Shown: positions 16,061-26,016, numbered from the stretch's first letter. The stretch: DNA of 64,000 nt from JBFMDN01 sp040753915 (GCA_040753915.1 JBFMDN010000023.1:14714-78713); one strand, 5' to 3'. Notes: a model not told the origin generated them from the letters alone. Translations and numbers: made by a program.

Positions 16061-17272
16061 GTGAAAGGACCTCTCGATGGTGTACGCGTAGTTGAAATCT
16101 CAATGTTTCAGCAAGGCCCAGCAGCAGGCATGCGTCTCGGTGACCTGGGCGCCGATGTGATAAAGATTGAACCTCAAACCGGCGACCCTGGCAGAGAATT
16201 TATGAGGATCATCGGCGCGATGGTAGGCCTGGAGGGCCGGAATTATTATTTCGAGCACTGCAATCGTAACAAGAGGAGCGTCGTTCTCGACCTGAAGAAA
16301 CCTGAGGGCATGGACGCGATGCTCAGGCTGATCGATACTGCTGACGTTTTCCTGAACAACATGAGCATAGAAGCCCCGGAGAGAATGGGCTTGGGGCCGG
16401 AAGCCCTCTTGGCGAGGAACCCCCGACTGATCTATGCCCACGCGTCCGGCTGGGGGCGGAAGGGAGAAGAGGCGAAAAATTACTCCTTTGATTACACTGG
16501 GATTGCCCGATGTGGGATGATGATGTCCTGCGGAGAGAACGGCGCTTCGCCCGCCCAAATCCTTCCCGGAATCGGGGACGAAGTAGCATCTTTGACCTGT
16601 GCGTGGGCGGTCACTGCAGCCCTCTATGCCCGGGAGAAGACAGGCAAGGGGCAGGTTGTGGACACTTCTCTCATGGGAAGCATCATTGCCATGCTAGGGC
16701 TCGTGGTGGCGGCGCCGGCCATCACGGGGCAGGAGTTCCCGAGAGAAGTCAGAAAATGCGCAGGGAACGCCATTTACAACCACTATCGCTGCAAAGACGG
16801 ACTGTGGATTGCCATCGCTCACCTGCAGCCGGACCGCTACTGGCCCAGAGTATGCCAGGCTCTGGACCTGGAAGAACTGATCGATGACCCAAGATTCAAT
16901 ACCGTAGAGGCACGGAGCAAGAATGCGAGCGAGTTGGTGGCCAGGTTCGATGAAAGGTTCGCAACCAGGCCGAGGCATGAGTGGCTGGAGGTACTAAACC
17001 GGGCGGGGTGCATTTGTACACCGGTACAGACCCCTATGGAAGTCACGAACGACCTTCAAGCATTGGCGAACAACTACTTCGTACACCTGGACCACCCAAG
17101 GCACGGCAAGACAAAAATGGTTGGTTTTCCCTGGGATTTCAGCGAGACACCGGCCACCTGTCGACGGCCGGCCCCCGAGCTTGGCGAGCACACGGAAGAA
17201 ATCCTCATGGAGATTGGCTACGGCCCCGCGGAAATTAGCGACATGCGTAGGCTTGGAGTGATCGGGAATTGA
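16061..17272 (+). CDS. Class III (CaiB/BaiF) CoA-transferase
   Basis: A protein of 403 residues matching the formyl-CoA-transferase/CaiB fold. It has the N-terminal PLDGVRVVEIS motif, GADVIKIEPQTGDPGR for CoA binding, NRNKRSVVLDLK, and the region carrying the catalytic Asp (SFDYTGIARCG, about residue 148). The GTG start follows AAAGGAG. Substrate unknown. In an aromatic degrader, candidates include activation of an aromatic acid by CoA transfer from succinyl-CoA or another donor, and 3-phenyllactate/cinnamate-type exchange as in FldA. The upstream Phe leader makes an aromatic amino-acid connection worth considering, but this is inference. It appears monocistronic. Confidence 0.88.
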   Translation: MKGPLDGVRVVEISMFQQGPAAGMRLGDLGADVIKIEPQTGDPGREFMRIIGAMVGLEGRNYYFEHCNRNKRSVVLDLKKPEGMDAMLRLIDTADVFLNNMSIEAPERMGLGPEALLARNPRLIYAHASGWGRKGEEAKNYSFDYTGIARCGMMMSCGENGASPAQILPGIGDEVASLTCAWAVTAALYAREKTGKGQVVDTSLMGSIIAMLGLVVAAPAITGQEFPREVRKCAGNAIYNHYRCKDGLWIAIAHLQPDRYWPRVCQALDLEELIDDPRFNTVEARSKNASELVARFDERFATRPRHEWLEVLNRAGCICTPVQTPMEVTNDLQALANNYFVHLDHPRHGKTKMVGFPWDFSETPATCRRPAPELGEHTEEILMEIGYGPAEISDMRRLGVIGN

Positions 17273-17709
17273 GACTCTAATGCTGGCTGGAAAGCCGTCG
17301 CTCCGTGCCAGTAACCAAATTCCCTGTATCGCTACCCGATGATCTTATCAAGCCTCGGCCTCCCCCCGGCGATCTCAGGATCTGCATCCGGGGCAGGCCC
17401 CGGGGGATCGGCACGGGCCATAGTGGAGCCCATTGGAAATAGGTCTGGCGACAATTCATAAGCGGAGCCGCAAGCGACCGAGTGAAAACACTGTGCGGAG
17501 CTTTCAACTGGGACAAATGCCCTGCATGTTCAACGAGCGGCAGTACAGTCCCCTCCGCCCCCCCTCGGTCTGGATTGACACTCTAGCAGCCTGTGCTGTA
17601 TGCTTGTGCTCATCGGTACGTATGATCGGGGCCTCCCATCCGCGGGGTGGAATGCCGTTGAGTTGGCGGCAAGGCTACACATGGACTATTTCGGTCAGGG
17701 AAACGAACG
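17273..17709. other. Intergenic interval carrying a short terminal-repeat element
   Basis: About 440 bp without a supported gene. It holds the shortest copy (17421-17545) of the TIR element described at 51344-51565. Confidence 0.5.
17421..17545 (+). mobile_element. TIR element (MITE-like), internally deleted copy
   Basis: Begins TAGTGGAGCCCATTGGAAAT and ends with CAACGAGCGGCAGTA. Both ends match the 222-225-bp copies at 26225, 45500 and 51344, but the middle is shorter by about 100 bp. The segment GTGAAAACACTGTGCG aligns with GTGAAAGCACTGTGCG of the 51344 copy. Confidence 0.55.
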
Positions 17710-18615
17710 GTGCTACGTCGGATTTCAATGCCGATTGTCTTGATGCTGACCCTTGGGGTGGGAGTTTGCGGCGCTACCGCTGAAGAACGCCTCGTTTCGG
17801 TTTCACTCGAACATGGACACGACCTGCACGGATGCATCTTTTTTCCTGACGCATCGGGCTCTGGGCGGTTACCGGCAGTAATTGTTGCAACAGGTGCAGG
17901 CGGTACCAAGCTGATTCAATACAGAGAGTATTGTCGAAATCTTTCAAAACAGGGATTTGCCGCTCTGCTCGTTGACGGCTCGAACTACCCCGAGTACCTG
18001 ACACCGGGGCCTGACACGTGGCGTCGGATGCCCTACCACATCTGGTCCTGGGTGAACCATTTTACCGTCGCCATTGCACTCGCATTTGACCACAGGTGGT
18101 ACATCCGAAATATCCGGGAGGCCGTTGATTACCTGTACGCTAATCCGAAGATAATCCGTTCCAAGATTGGGCTTTCGGGTTTTTCCCAGTCAGCGAATGC
18201 TGTGCTTGCCGAAGCGAGCGAAGATTCACGGGTCCGGTGCGTGGTTTGGAACAACGGTGGCTGGCCCTGGATCATGCCGTACGAGCCGAAGCGACTTCCT
18301 CCCGTGTTAATATTTCATGGCGAGGATGATGGAGTCTATAATGTCAAATACGCTCATAACCTTGCCGATGAGTTAAAGGCCGCCGGAAAAGATTACGAGT
18401 GCCATGTTTATCCCCATCAGCGGCATATGTTTACTATCTATTATGAGCTTAACCAGCCGCCGGAAGCGAGGAATCCTGCCCTGATCTCAAGTTTTCACCG
18501 TCTTGTAGGCTTTCTTGACAGAGTTCTGCGGAACAATGTCTCATCTCCAGAGCCCAGTCACCGAGCGCATAGTGCGAACGGGCTCGGGCTCGAATCGATG
18601 AAAGGCCGGCGGTAG
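17710..18615 (+). CDS. Exported alpha/beta hydrolase (dienelactone-hydrolase-like)
   Basis: A protein of 301 residues with an N-terminal signal peptide (RRISMPIVLMLTLGVGVCGA region, cleavage near residue 24). The hydrolase core has a nucleophile elbow GFSQS (in LSGFSQSANAV), an Asp in FHGEDDGVY, and a His in YPHQRHMF, in the order Ser-Asp-His. The GTG at 17710 is chosen because it supplies the Arg-Arg n-region of the signal peptide and has AGGGA upstream; ATG 17728 is an alternative. The last 30 residues are low-complexity. Substrate unknown; an ester or lactone hydrolase in the periplasm is the simplest reading. No operon partner is evident. Confidence 0.8.
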   Translation: MLRRISMPIVLMLTLGVGVCGATAEERLVSVSLEHGHDLHGCIFFPDASGSGRLPAVIVATGAGGTKLIQYREYCRNLSKQGFAALLVDGSNYPEYLTPGPDTWRRMPYHIWSWVNHFTVAIALAFDHRWYIRNIREAVDYLYANPKIIRSKIGLSGFSQSANAVLAEASEDSRVRCVVWNNGGWPWIMPYEPKRLPPVLIFHGEDDGVYNVKYAHNLADELKAAGKDYECHVYPHQRHMFTIYYELNQPPEARNPALISSFHRLVGFLDRVLRNNVSSPEPSHRAHSANGLGLESMKGRR

Positions 18616-18690
18616 CTGGTCCGCGCAAATCGTGCTAACCGAGAATGGTCCACCATTGTGGGGCGGATGGCCTGCAGCGAGGAATAGCTC

Positions 18691-19899
18691 ATGTTCAGAC
18701 GATACTCCCTGTCGCTGCTCAGTGACTTGTTTGCTATGAGCCTCCGCCTCGTTTTCAGAAATAGACGCCGCTACAAGGGGGTCATGGCAGCTATCAGTGC
18801 CGGCGCAGCAGGACTGGTCGTTGTCATCAATTTGGGTGACTCCGTCGAGAACAAGATGGGCGAGCACCTCAGCATTCTCGGAAGGTCCACGATTATAGAT
18901 GTGGAAATGGTGGAAGCAAACAGCCAACACCCGGGTCACTTTTCCGCCGAGCACGCGGACAAGCTCAGGAAGCTCCCCCACGTCATGGAAGTGGCTCCCC
19001 ACGTGTCTATTGACGACATTGAGGCTAACGCTTACGGAGAGACAATGCTTGTGAGAGTTGCCGGTGTTCATCCCTCTTTCTGGAACACGATCATGGCGCG
19101 GCTGGACGACGGTGATCTTACGGACATAAGCCACGAGAAGTCGCGTGACTCGGTCTGCGTCCTCGGCAGAGACGTTGCCACACATCTCTTCGGCGCGACG
19201 AGTCCTGTCGGGAAGACGCTCCAAGTGGGCAGCGTCAATTGCCGGGTCATAGGTGCCCTAGGCGGTATTCAGAGCCTCTCAACTCGACGGACGGTCTTTT
19301 GCCCCCTGGCCACAGCGCAAAACCGCTTCGAGGGCATGCGCGAGATCAAGAGCGTTCGCCTCAGGGTAGACCACTGGGGACGCGTGAAATCGGTAGTGGA
19401 TGCAGTCAAAGAGCATTTTAAAGAACACGTTCACGCGGAAATCGTGCAGTCCGTAAGGGTCTATTACTATCCAGAGCGAATCAAGAAGGTAGAAAACACG
19501 GTCTCAGTAGTGAAGATTCTGGCCGTCTTGGCGCTTACCGTGACGGTAATTGTCGGAGGAGTGGGGACTGCGACGCTTATGCTGACAGCTATTATGGACC
19601 GGAAACGGGAAATAGGGCTGAAGAGGGCGCTTGGTGCAGCCGACGAGCACATAATGCTGCAATTTCTCATGGAAGCGGTGGTGGTGTGTGCGAGGGCAGG
19701 AATAATTGGAATGCTCTTAGGTTGCGTAACCTCTCTCATACTCGTGGTCAGCCTCGACCTGCAGGTGGCTCCGACGGTCTTTGCGTTGAGCGTCGCTGCG
19801 GGACTCCTCGGGACTATTGTCCTGGGGATTCTGGCCGGCCTCTATCCCGCAAAGATTGCAATTGAATTGGATCCCGTCGTTTCGATGCGTTTGGACTGA
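18691..19899 (+). CDS. FtsX/MacB-type ABC transporter permease
   Basis: A protein of 402 residues with the MacB-PCD plus FtsX architecture. One N-terminal membrane helix (about 34-52) is followed by a periplasmic domain of about 220 residues, then three helices at the C-terminus. It has the conserved MDRKREIGLKRALGA motif and the terminal PAKIAIELDPVVSMR. A ribosome-binding site GAGG precedes the ATG. These permeases work with a separate ATPase in lipoprotein release, antimicrobial peptide export or cell-wall control, but no ATPase gene is present nearby. The next gene is a convergent paralog (19932-21125). The pair could form a heterodimer using an ATPase encoded elsewhere. Confidence 0.85.
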   Translation: MFRRYSLSLLSDLFAMSLRLVFRNRRRYKGVMAAISAGAAGLVVVINLGDSVENKMGEHLSILGRSTIIDVEMVEANSQHPGHFSAEHADKLRKLPHVMEVAPHVSIDDIEANAYGETMLVRVAGVHPSFWNTIMARLDDGDLTDISHEKSRDSVCVLGRDVATHLFGATSPVGKTLQVGSVNCRVIGALGGIQSLSTRRTVFCPLATAQNRFEGMREIKSVRLRVDHWGRVKSVVDAVKEHFKEHVHAEIVQSVRVYYYPERIKKVENTVSVVKILAVLALTVTVIVGGVGTATLMLTAIMDRKREIGLKRALGAADEHIMLQFLMEAVVVCARAGIIGMLLGCVTSLILVVSLDLQVAPTVFALSVAAGLLGTIVLGILAGLYPAKIAIELDPVVSMRLD

Positions 19900-19931
19900 T
19901 TACTGATCGCACTGCGGGAGATACCGGAAGC

Positions 19932-21125
19932 CTACTCGAACCGCATTGCTTCCGAGGCATCGAGCCTGCTCGCCTTCCTGGCAGGTATGAATCCGGCCAA
20001 TGCTCCCAGCACCGTGCCGAAGCACAGTGAGCCGACAATGCTGAGGAGCAACAAGTCATAGTGGGGAACCATCTCGAGCAGGCCGGATGCGACTACCACA
20101 GCCACGGTTCCGGAAACTGCTCCGATAAAGGATCCAATTAAGCTGACCGAAATTGCTTCAGCGAGGTACTGTCTCCGTATTTCGATCTCGGTCGCGCCGA
20201 CCGCCTTTTTGAGACCAATGTCCCTTGTGCTCTCCTGGACCGCGGCGAGCATAGAGCCTGCTATACCGAGGCCCCCGAGGATGAGCGTCGTTGCGATGCC
20301 GGTGAACAAGAGACTCTTCACGAGCAAGACCGACGTCTTGATTGTCCTGATTTTGTCAGGAAAATGCTGTACCTGCATGTCTTCCGCGTACGCTGGCTGG
20401 GTTCGCTGCAAGACCGTGGCCACTTCATGCTCAAGCTGGCTCACATCATCCCAATGTCGGGCTCGGACATAGATTCCATTACTTTGTCCGGCTGAGGCAA
20501 ACTGGGTTTTCGCGACGGTAATCGGAACGAAGACCGAGCTGGCGAGCGTCTCATCCTCAATTCCGCCTATGACGCCGACAATCTTCAAGACCAGCCCTTC
20601 CGCTCGTATCGTCTTCTCCAGGATGTTTCCGTCATCAAAAGAAAGCTCTTCTCGAATGGTGGAGCCTATGACACAAACTGGTCTGCGTCTTGCCACGTCA
20701 TCCTGAGATAAGCCGGTGCCCTGGGCAATACGCAGGTCCAACAACGCGAAACACGTTGGCTCCACCCCCACGAGGCGGCCCTTTGCAGTCTTCCGTCCGT
20801 CCGTGAACAGTCGATTGGGCTCGCGGACAAAGGGAGCAACGTGAAGAGCGAGGGGTAGGCGCCGCAAGGCTTCCACATCACGGTCGGAAAACTCCCGACG
20901 ATGGCCATCGCCAACGCTTTCCGGCCGCCAGCCAACTTCTATCAGGCTGGCTCTTCCCAGGATCTCAAGGTTTCGACCAATGGCGAGCTCCACCGCCTCG
21001 CCCAAGGTGGTGACTGCTACGAGGCACGCCGTTCCCAAGCTGATAACGAGAATCACGCCCCAATATCTCGCCCTTTGTCTGAGGACCTGTCTGAACGAGA
21101 TCCGAACAAAATCTAGAGGCGTCAT
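19932..21125 (-). CDS. FtsX/MacB-type ABC transporter permease, convergent paralog
   Basis: A protein of 397 residues with the same architecture as its convergent neighbour: an N-terminal helix (YWGVILVISLGTACLVAV), a periplasmic domain, three C-terminal helices, STRDIGLKKAVGATEIEI and the closing FIPARKASRLDASEAMRFE pattern. The ATG at 21125 has GGAG at 8 bp. The closeness of the two proteins (NLEILGRASLIEVGW versus HLSILGRSTIIDVEM) suggests an old duplication by inversion or independent fixation as partners. No ATPase or membrane-fusion protein is adjacent. The stop is 32 bp from the stop of the neighbour. Confidence 0.85.
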   Translation of the reverse strand: MTPLDFVRISFRQVLRQRARYWGVILVISLGTACLVAVTTLGEAVELAIGRNLEILGRASLIEVGWRPESVGDGHRREFSDRDVEALRRLPLALHVAPFVREPNRLFTDGRKTAKGRLVGVEPTCFALLDLRIAQGTGLSQDDVARRRPVCVIGSTIREELSFDDGNILEKTIRAEGLVLKIVGVIGGIEDETLASSVFVPITVAKTQFASAGQSNGIYVRARHWDDVSQLEHEVATVLQRTQPAYAEDMQVQHFPDKIRTIKTSVLLVKSLLFTGIATTLILGGLGIAGSMLAAVQESTRDIGLKKAVGATEIEIRRQYLAEAISVSLIGSFIGAVSGTVAVVVASGLLEMVPHYDLLLLSIVGSLCFGTVLGALAGFIPARKASRLDASEAMRFE

Positions 21126-21645
21126 CCGGACCGTCTCCAACAGTCAAGGCACTGTGCAGGGCTCCCAAGCTACAAGGGAGGAGAAGCCCCCCTACGCAAC
21201 CATACAACCGAATCCCCGTTTCTGCAATCCGACCGGTCTCATGTCCATTGGCAAGGATCCTGTCCGCTTCCGATGGAGCGGGGGCCTTTGTGAAATGATT
21301 GCACACCGGTAGGCCTGGTATCCCGCCCGTCACTGTTGAACAGGGGAAACGGTCATGATAATTGCCAGCCGCCATAAGCTTCGGGAAGAAACCAGCGAGA
21401 CGCCGGAGCCACAGGAACAGGCTCAGTCGGTGTCGATTCCCGTTGGAGTCCCTCGACTTCTTCGAGGGGCTCGGATCCCAACGGAGGGGCATTCTGGTGG
21501 TAGCGGTAAGGGCGGTTCGGGAATTGCTCGAAATGTGGGCTCCTCTCGAAGCGCCCCCTACACGCAGCGAGCCACAGGAACTGGGCTGAGAGTCTGATTC
21601 TCCTCACCATGGTCTTCGATTCACGTCAGCGCTCCTTCTGACAAC
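21126..21645. other. Gap between the permease and the RND pump
   Basis: About 520 bp with no gene I can support. It contains one hairpin-plus-tail repeat copy (21309-21370). Open frames on both strands look random. Confidence 0.45.
21309..21370 (+). repeat. Dispersed hairpin-plus-tail repeat, copy 3
   Basis: The tail TGTTGAACAGGGGAAACGG is shared with copies at 1935 and 10432, and CCCGCCCGTCA matches the hairpin arm of copy 1. The left arm is degraded here. Confidence 0.5.
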
Positions 21646-24600
21646 TCATGCCTGCCCCTTCGTTTTTCGAAGCTCTCTTCTTCCAAATACTTGGCAAATC
21701 AGCACGTAGAAGAGCGGCACAAAAGAGATAGCCAGAGATGTCGCGGTAAACATCCCGCCCAAGACGCTAGTGCCTATGGCGTTCTGTGCCCCCGCACCGG
21801 CGCCGGTGGCAAGGGCGAGAGGCAAGACGCCGAATCCGAAGGCTAGGGATGTCATAACAATGGGGCGGAACCGCAATCGGGCGCCTTCCAACGTGGCCTC
21901 CATCAACCCCATACCTTGTTCGAGCTTCTCCTTGGCGAATTGGACGATCAAGATGGCATTCTTGGTGCTCAACCCCAATGTAGTGAGAAGTCCGATCTGG
22001 AAATACACATCATTGGGAAGCCCCCTGAATGACGAGGCAAGCACGCTTCCGATCACCCCTAGCGGCAACACCAGCATGATGGAAACGGGCAATGTCCAGC
22101 TCTCGTAAAGAGCTGCGAGAACGAGGAAGATCACGAGCATGGAAAATGCGTACAAAGCAGGTGCCTGAGAACCGGCCATCCGCTCTTGGTAAGAGATTCC
22201 GGTCCAGTCAAACCCGAAGCTCCGAGACAATTTCGAGGCCATCTCTTCCATGGCGGCCATTGCCTCACCAGAGCTCCTTCCCGGGGCCGGCTCGCCCCAG
22301 ATGTTTATGGACGGAAACGCATTGTACCGCTCCAGCTTGGGAGAGCCCGCAGTCCAATGACCGGACGCAAAAGAAGAGAACGGGGCCATTTTGCCCGCAT
22401 TATTCCTGACGTAGAGTTTCTCCAAATCGTTGGGCAGCATGCGGTACGGCGCATCTGCCTGCACGTATACCCGCTTCACTCGCCCGCTGTGAATGAAGTC
22501 ATTGACATAAGAACTGCCGAAGGCCGCTGATATGGTACTATGAATCGCAGTAATAGGGATTCCCAGAACACCGGCCTTCTGCCAGTCCACGTCAACTCGG
22601 TATTCCGGCACATCTTCCAGACCGTTGGGACGAACTCTGGTCAATCGGGAATCCTGCATAGCCATGCCCAAGAGCTGGTTTCGTGCCTCCATCAGCTCCG
22701 CATGACTGGTGCCGCCCCGATCCTGTAGCTGAAAGTCAAAACCCTTGGCTTGACCAAGCTCGATGACAGCCGGCGGTGGAAAGGCAAACACCATGGCTCT
22801 ACGGATTTTCGAAAAGGCCTGCATCGCTCTTCCGGCCACCGCATCAGCCTTCAAATGAGCCCCGTTGCGAAGGTGCCAATCCTTGAGCTTGACGAATGCT
22901 AGACCAACATTCTGTCCCCGCCCGGAAAAGCTTGTGCCCGAGACCGTGAACACGCTTTCCACCGCGTCCTTTTCGTCTATCAAGAAATAATCCCTGACTC
23001 GTTCCTGGACGCTCAGCGTTTGCTCCAAAGCCGAGTTGGCCGGAAGCATTGTCTGCACCATCAAGACCCCTTGGTCTTCGTCGGGAAGATATGCGGTTGG
23101 CATGCGCATGAAAAGAAATCCCAGAGCAACAACAATCACAACGAAGACAATCAAGAATCGGATTTTCCTCGAAACGGTATAGCGAACTAATCCCAAGTAT
23201 ATGCTTCTCAGGCCGAAAAAGACGTGGTTAAACCATCTGAAGAATGGGCGCAGGAAGAAAATTGCATTCTCGGACGGTTCATGCCCCGCTGCCACCGGCT
23301 TGAGAAGAGATGCACACAGAACCGGGGTGAGGATCAAGGCCACAACTACTGAAAGGAGCATGGACGCAATGATGGTTACGGAAAACTGGCGGTAAATGAC
23401 CCCGGTCGAGCCGCCGAAAAACGCCATGGGGCCGAATACCGCGGAAAGCACCAACCCTATTCCGATCAAAGCGCTGGTGATTTCATCCATGGACTTGGCG
23501 GTAGCTTCTCGGGGAGAGAGACCTTCGTCGTGCATAATCCTTTCCACGTTCTCCACCACTACAATGGCGTCGTCCACCAGGAGGCCGATGGCTAGCACCA
23601 TTGCAAACATCGTAAGCATGTTGATGGAGAATCCGAACAGCCCCAGAACCGCAAAGGTCCCCAGAATCACCACCGGAACAGCGATGGTCGGAATCAGAGT
23701 GGCCCGGATGTTTCCCAAGAAGAGATACATGACCAGAAAGACTAGCAGGATTGCCTCGAAGAGTGTTTTGACCACCTCCTCGATGGCCACTTCAATGAAG
23801 GGGGTCGTGTCATAGGGGTAAACGACCTTCATTCCAGGCGGGAAATACCGGCTCATTTCCGCCATTTTTTTCTTGACTGCCTCGGCCGTCTCGAGTGCAT
23901 TGGCTCCCGCAGCCTGCCGGATTGCCAGAGCCGCTCCGGGTTTCCCGTTGTAATGTGCCTCAATATCATAGACCTCAGTGCCCAATTCGGTGCGTCCCAC
24001 GTCCTTGATTCGTACAATTGAACCGTCGGGGTTCATCCGGATGGGGATCGCACCAAACTCCTCGGGCGTCTTCAGCAGGTTCTGAACTACAATTGAGGCA
24101 TTCAAACGCTGACCCTCGACAGCAGGCGCTCCGCCAAACTGACCTGCTGAGACCTCCACATTGTAAGCTTTCAGTGCAGTGATCACATCCTCGATCGTGA
24201 GGTGGTAATCGGTTAGCTTGACAGGATTGAGCCAGACTCGCATTGCATACTGGGAGCCGAAGACTTCAACCTCCCCCACTCCCGGCACGCGAGCCAGTAC
24301 CTTTTCGAGGTTCGACTGGGCATAGTCTCTCAGGTCATTCCCATCCATGCTCCCGTCTTCCGAGATCAGGCCTACAATAATCAACCAGTTTCGCGTGGAC
24401 TTGCTGACCTTCACCCCTTGGCGTTGAACTACGTCGGGCAGGCTTGCCATGGCAAGCTGGAGCTTGTTCTGCACCTGGGCCCAGGCGAGATCCGGATCGG
24501 TTCCTGGCGCGAAAGTCAATTGTATGCGAGAGGCCCCGGCTGAATCACTGGTCGAGGACATATAGAGCATCTTGTCAAAACCGGTCATCTTCTGCTCGAT

Positions 24601-24795
24601 GATCTGCGTGACGCTGTTTTCAACTGTCTCAGCAGATGCTCCCGGATAATAGGAATCGATTGCGATAGACGGGGGAGCGATGGGGGGATATTGGGATACA
24701 GGAAGATTATAAATCGCCAAGCCGCCGGCCACCATCATGATGATGGCAATAACCCAGGCAAAGACCGGACGATCCAGAAAAAATCTCGACAACAT
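21646..24795 (-). CDS. RND family multidrug efflux transporter (AcrB/MexB type)
   Basis: An inner-membrane proton-driven pump of 1049 residues in the HAE1 class. It begins MLSRFFLDRPVFAWVIAI, has two sets of membrane helices with large periplasmic loops, and carries the proton-relay Asp pair in AIGLLVDDAIVVVENVER. The second half contains FQIGLLTTLGLSTKNAILIV and PIVMTSLAFGFGVLPLA. Length and motif order are those of complete AcrB homologs. It follows the adaptor gene by 12 bp in one operon. No TolC-type outer-membrane factor is present in the window, so it must use one encoded elsewhere. Confidence 0.95.
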   Translation of the reverse strand: MLSRFFLDRPVFAWVIAIIMMVAGGLAIYNLPVSQYPPIAPPSIAIDSYYPGASAETVENSVTQIIEQKMTGFDKMLYMSSTSDSAGASRIQLTFAPGTDPDLAWAQVQNKLQLAMASLPDVVQRQGVKVSKSTRNWLIIVGLISEDGSMDGNDLRDYAQSNLEKVLARVPGVGEVEVFGSQYAMRVWLNPVKLTDYHLTIEDVITALKAYNVEVSAGQFGGAPAVEGQRLNASIVVQNLLKTPEEFGAIPIRMNPDGSIVRIKDVGRTELGTEVYDIEAHYNGKPGAALAIRQAAGANALETAEAVKKKMAEMSRYFPPGMKVVYPYDTTPFIEVAIEEVVKTLFEAILLVFLVMYLFLGNIRATLIPTIAVPVVILGTFAVLGLFGFSINMLTMFAMVLAIGLLVDDAIVVVENVERIMHDEGLSPREATAKSMDEITSALIGIGLVLSAVFGPMAFFGGSTGVIYRQFSVTIIASMLLSVVVALILTPVLCASLLKPVAAGHEPSENAIFFLRPFFRWFNHVFFGLRSIYLGLVRYTVSRKIRFLIVFVVIVVALGFLFMRMPTAYLPDEDQGVLMVQTMLPANSALEQTLSVQERVRDYFLIDEKDAVESVFTVSGTSFSGRGQNVGLAFVKLKDWHLRNGAHLKADAVAGRAMQAFSKIRRAMVFAFPPPAVIELGQAKGFDFQLQDRGGTSHAELMEARNQLLGMAMQDSRLTRVRPNGLEDVPEYRVDVDWQKAGVLGIPITAIHSTISAAFGSSYVNDFIHSGRVKRVYVQADAPYRMLPNDLEKLYVRNNAGKMAPFSSFASGHWTAGSPKLERYNAFPSINIWGEPAPGRSSGEAMAAMEEMASKLSRSFGFDWTGISYQERMAGSQAPALYAFSMLVIFLVLAALYESWTLPVSIMLVLPLGVIGSVLASSFRGLPNDVYFQIGLLTTLGLSTKNAILIVQFAKEKLEQGMGLMEATLEGARLRFRPIVMTSLAFGFGVLPLALATGAGAGAQNAIGTSVLGGMFTATSLAISFVPLFYVLICQVFGRRELRKTKGQA

Positions 24796-24807
24796 GATGC
24801 GCCTCCG

Positions 24808-26016
24808 TCAATTGGGTTTTCTGGTCGACCCGACTTCTTTGCCAGCTTCCGCCCTGTCCGTGTGCTCAGGGGGACCAATTTTGACGGTGACGCCAGGCCT
24901 GACTTTTTGGAGTCCCTTGACGACCACACGATCGCCGGTTGCAAGACCTGACGCGACAAGCCACTTGTCGCCAATAGCACGATCGAGGGTTAGCCTCCGC
25001 TGCTGGATCTTCCCCTCATCGTCTACGATAAACGCGATAGGATTTCCTTTGGGATCGCGCGACACAGCCTGCTGGGGTACAAGGATGGCCTGCTCGTTGA
25101 TGCCTTCCTTCACGATCGCCCTGACGAACATGCCGGGTAAGAGCAATCCATCCGGATTTGGAACGACAACCCGAAGAACGACGGAACCGGTCGTCGGATC
25201 AACTGTGACGTCTCGAAATTGAAGCGTCCCTTCCAATGGATACTCGGTGCCGTCTTCCAAGAGAATCTTGACCCTATTCTGGTTCTTACCGTTTTGATTA
25301 AGACGGATGTCGTCAAGGCGACGCCGTAATCGCAGTAGCTCCACGGTGGACTGAGGCACATCTGCGTAAATGGGGTCGAGTTGTTGAATCGTCGCTAATG
25401 CAAGCGATTGATATGCTGTCACCAGAGCGCCATCGGTAACGTTGGATTTGCCGATGCGACCGGAGATGGGTGCCGTGACACGGGTATATCCCAGATTAAT
25501 GCGCGCAGTCTCAACGGCTGCTCGCCAATACTCGATATCGGCTTCGGCCTGTTTCAGAGCGGCTTCCCTGTCATCGAAGTCTTGCTGGCTGACCGCTTTT
25601 TCTGCGAGCAATGCCCTGTATCGCTCGGCCTTTGCCCGGATCGCAGGCAGATTAGCCTCCGATTTGGCAAGAGCGGCTCTCGCGCTATCAAGTGCTGCCT
25701 GAAACGGAGCCGCATCGATCTGATACAGAACCTGCCCGGCCTTCACATCGGAACCTTCCTCAAAGAGTCGCTTCTGTATGATGCCGTTGACCTGGGGTCG
25801 TATCTCCGCAACCAAGTACGAAGTAGTGCGGCCTGGCAATTCGGTCGTCAGAAGGAGCCGTTCCGGCTGAATCGTCACTGTAGCCACCTCGGGGACAGGG
25901 GGCGGCTGTGAGGACTGTTGGCTCTTGTCACAGCCCACCACCAACAGCCCGCTTAGCAGAGTTATAAAAACAATACTCCATTTAAGTGGCTCAAAAATGT
26001 CTTTATTGAGTTGCAT
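24808..26016 (-). CDS. RND efflux periplasmic adaptor (AcrA/MexA type)
   Basis: A lipoprotein adaptor of 402 residues. The signal peptide ends in a lipobox (LVVGC, about residue 29). The barrel-sandwich motif VRPQVNGII-like (AEIRPQVNGIIQKRLFEEGS), a coiled-coil hairpin (residues about 110-180, Ala-rich) and the beta-barrel domain (TGSVVLRVVVPNPDGLLLPGM) follow. The ATG at 26016 is chosen because it gives a lipoprotein signal directly; the open frame upstream lacks family similarity. It should bridge the inner-membrane pump to an outer-membrane channel. A TetR gene lies upstream on the same strand, separated by a mobile repeat. Confidence 0.93.
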   Translation of the reverse strand: MQLNKDIFEPLKWSIVFITLLSGLLVVGCDKSQQSSQPPPVPEVATVTIQPERLLLTTELPGRTTSYLVAEIRPQVNGIIQKRLFEEGSDVKAGQVLYQIDAAPFQAALDSARAALAKSEANLPAIRAKAERYRALLAEKAVSQQDFDDREAALKQAEADIEYWRAAVETARINLGYTRVTAPISGRIGKSNVTDGALVTAYQSLALATIQQLDPIYADVPQSTVELLRLRRRLDDIRLNQNGKNQNRVKILLEDGTEYPLEGTLQFRDVTVDPTTGSVVLRVVVPNPDGLLLPGMFVRAIVKEGINEQAILVPQQAVSRDPKGNPIAFIVDDEGKIQQRRLTLDRAIGDKWLVASGLATGDRVVVKGLQKVRPGVTVKIGPPEHTDRAEAGKEVGSTRKPN

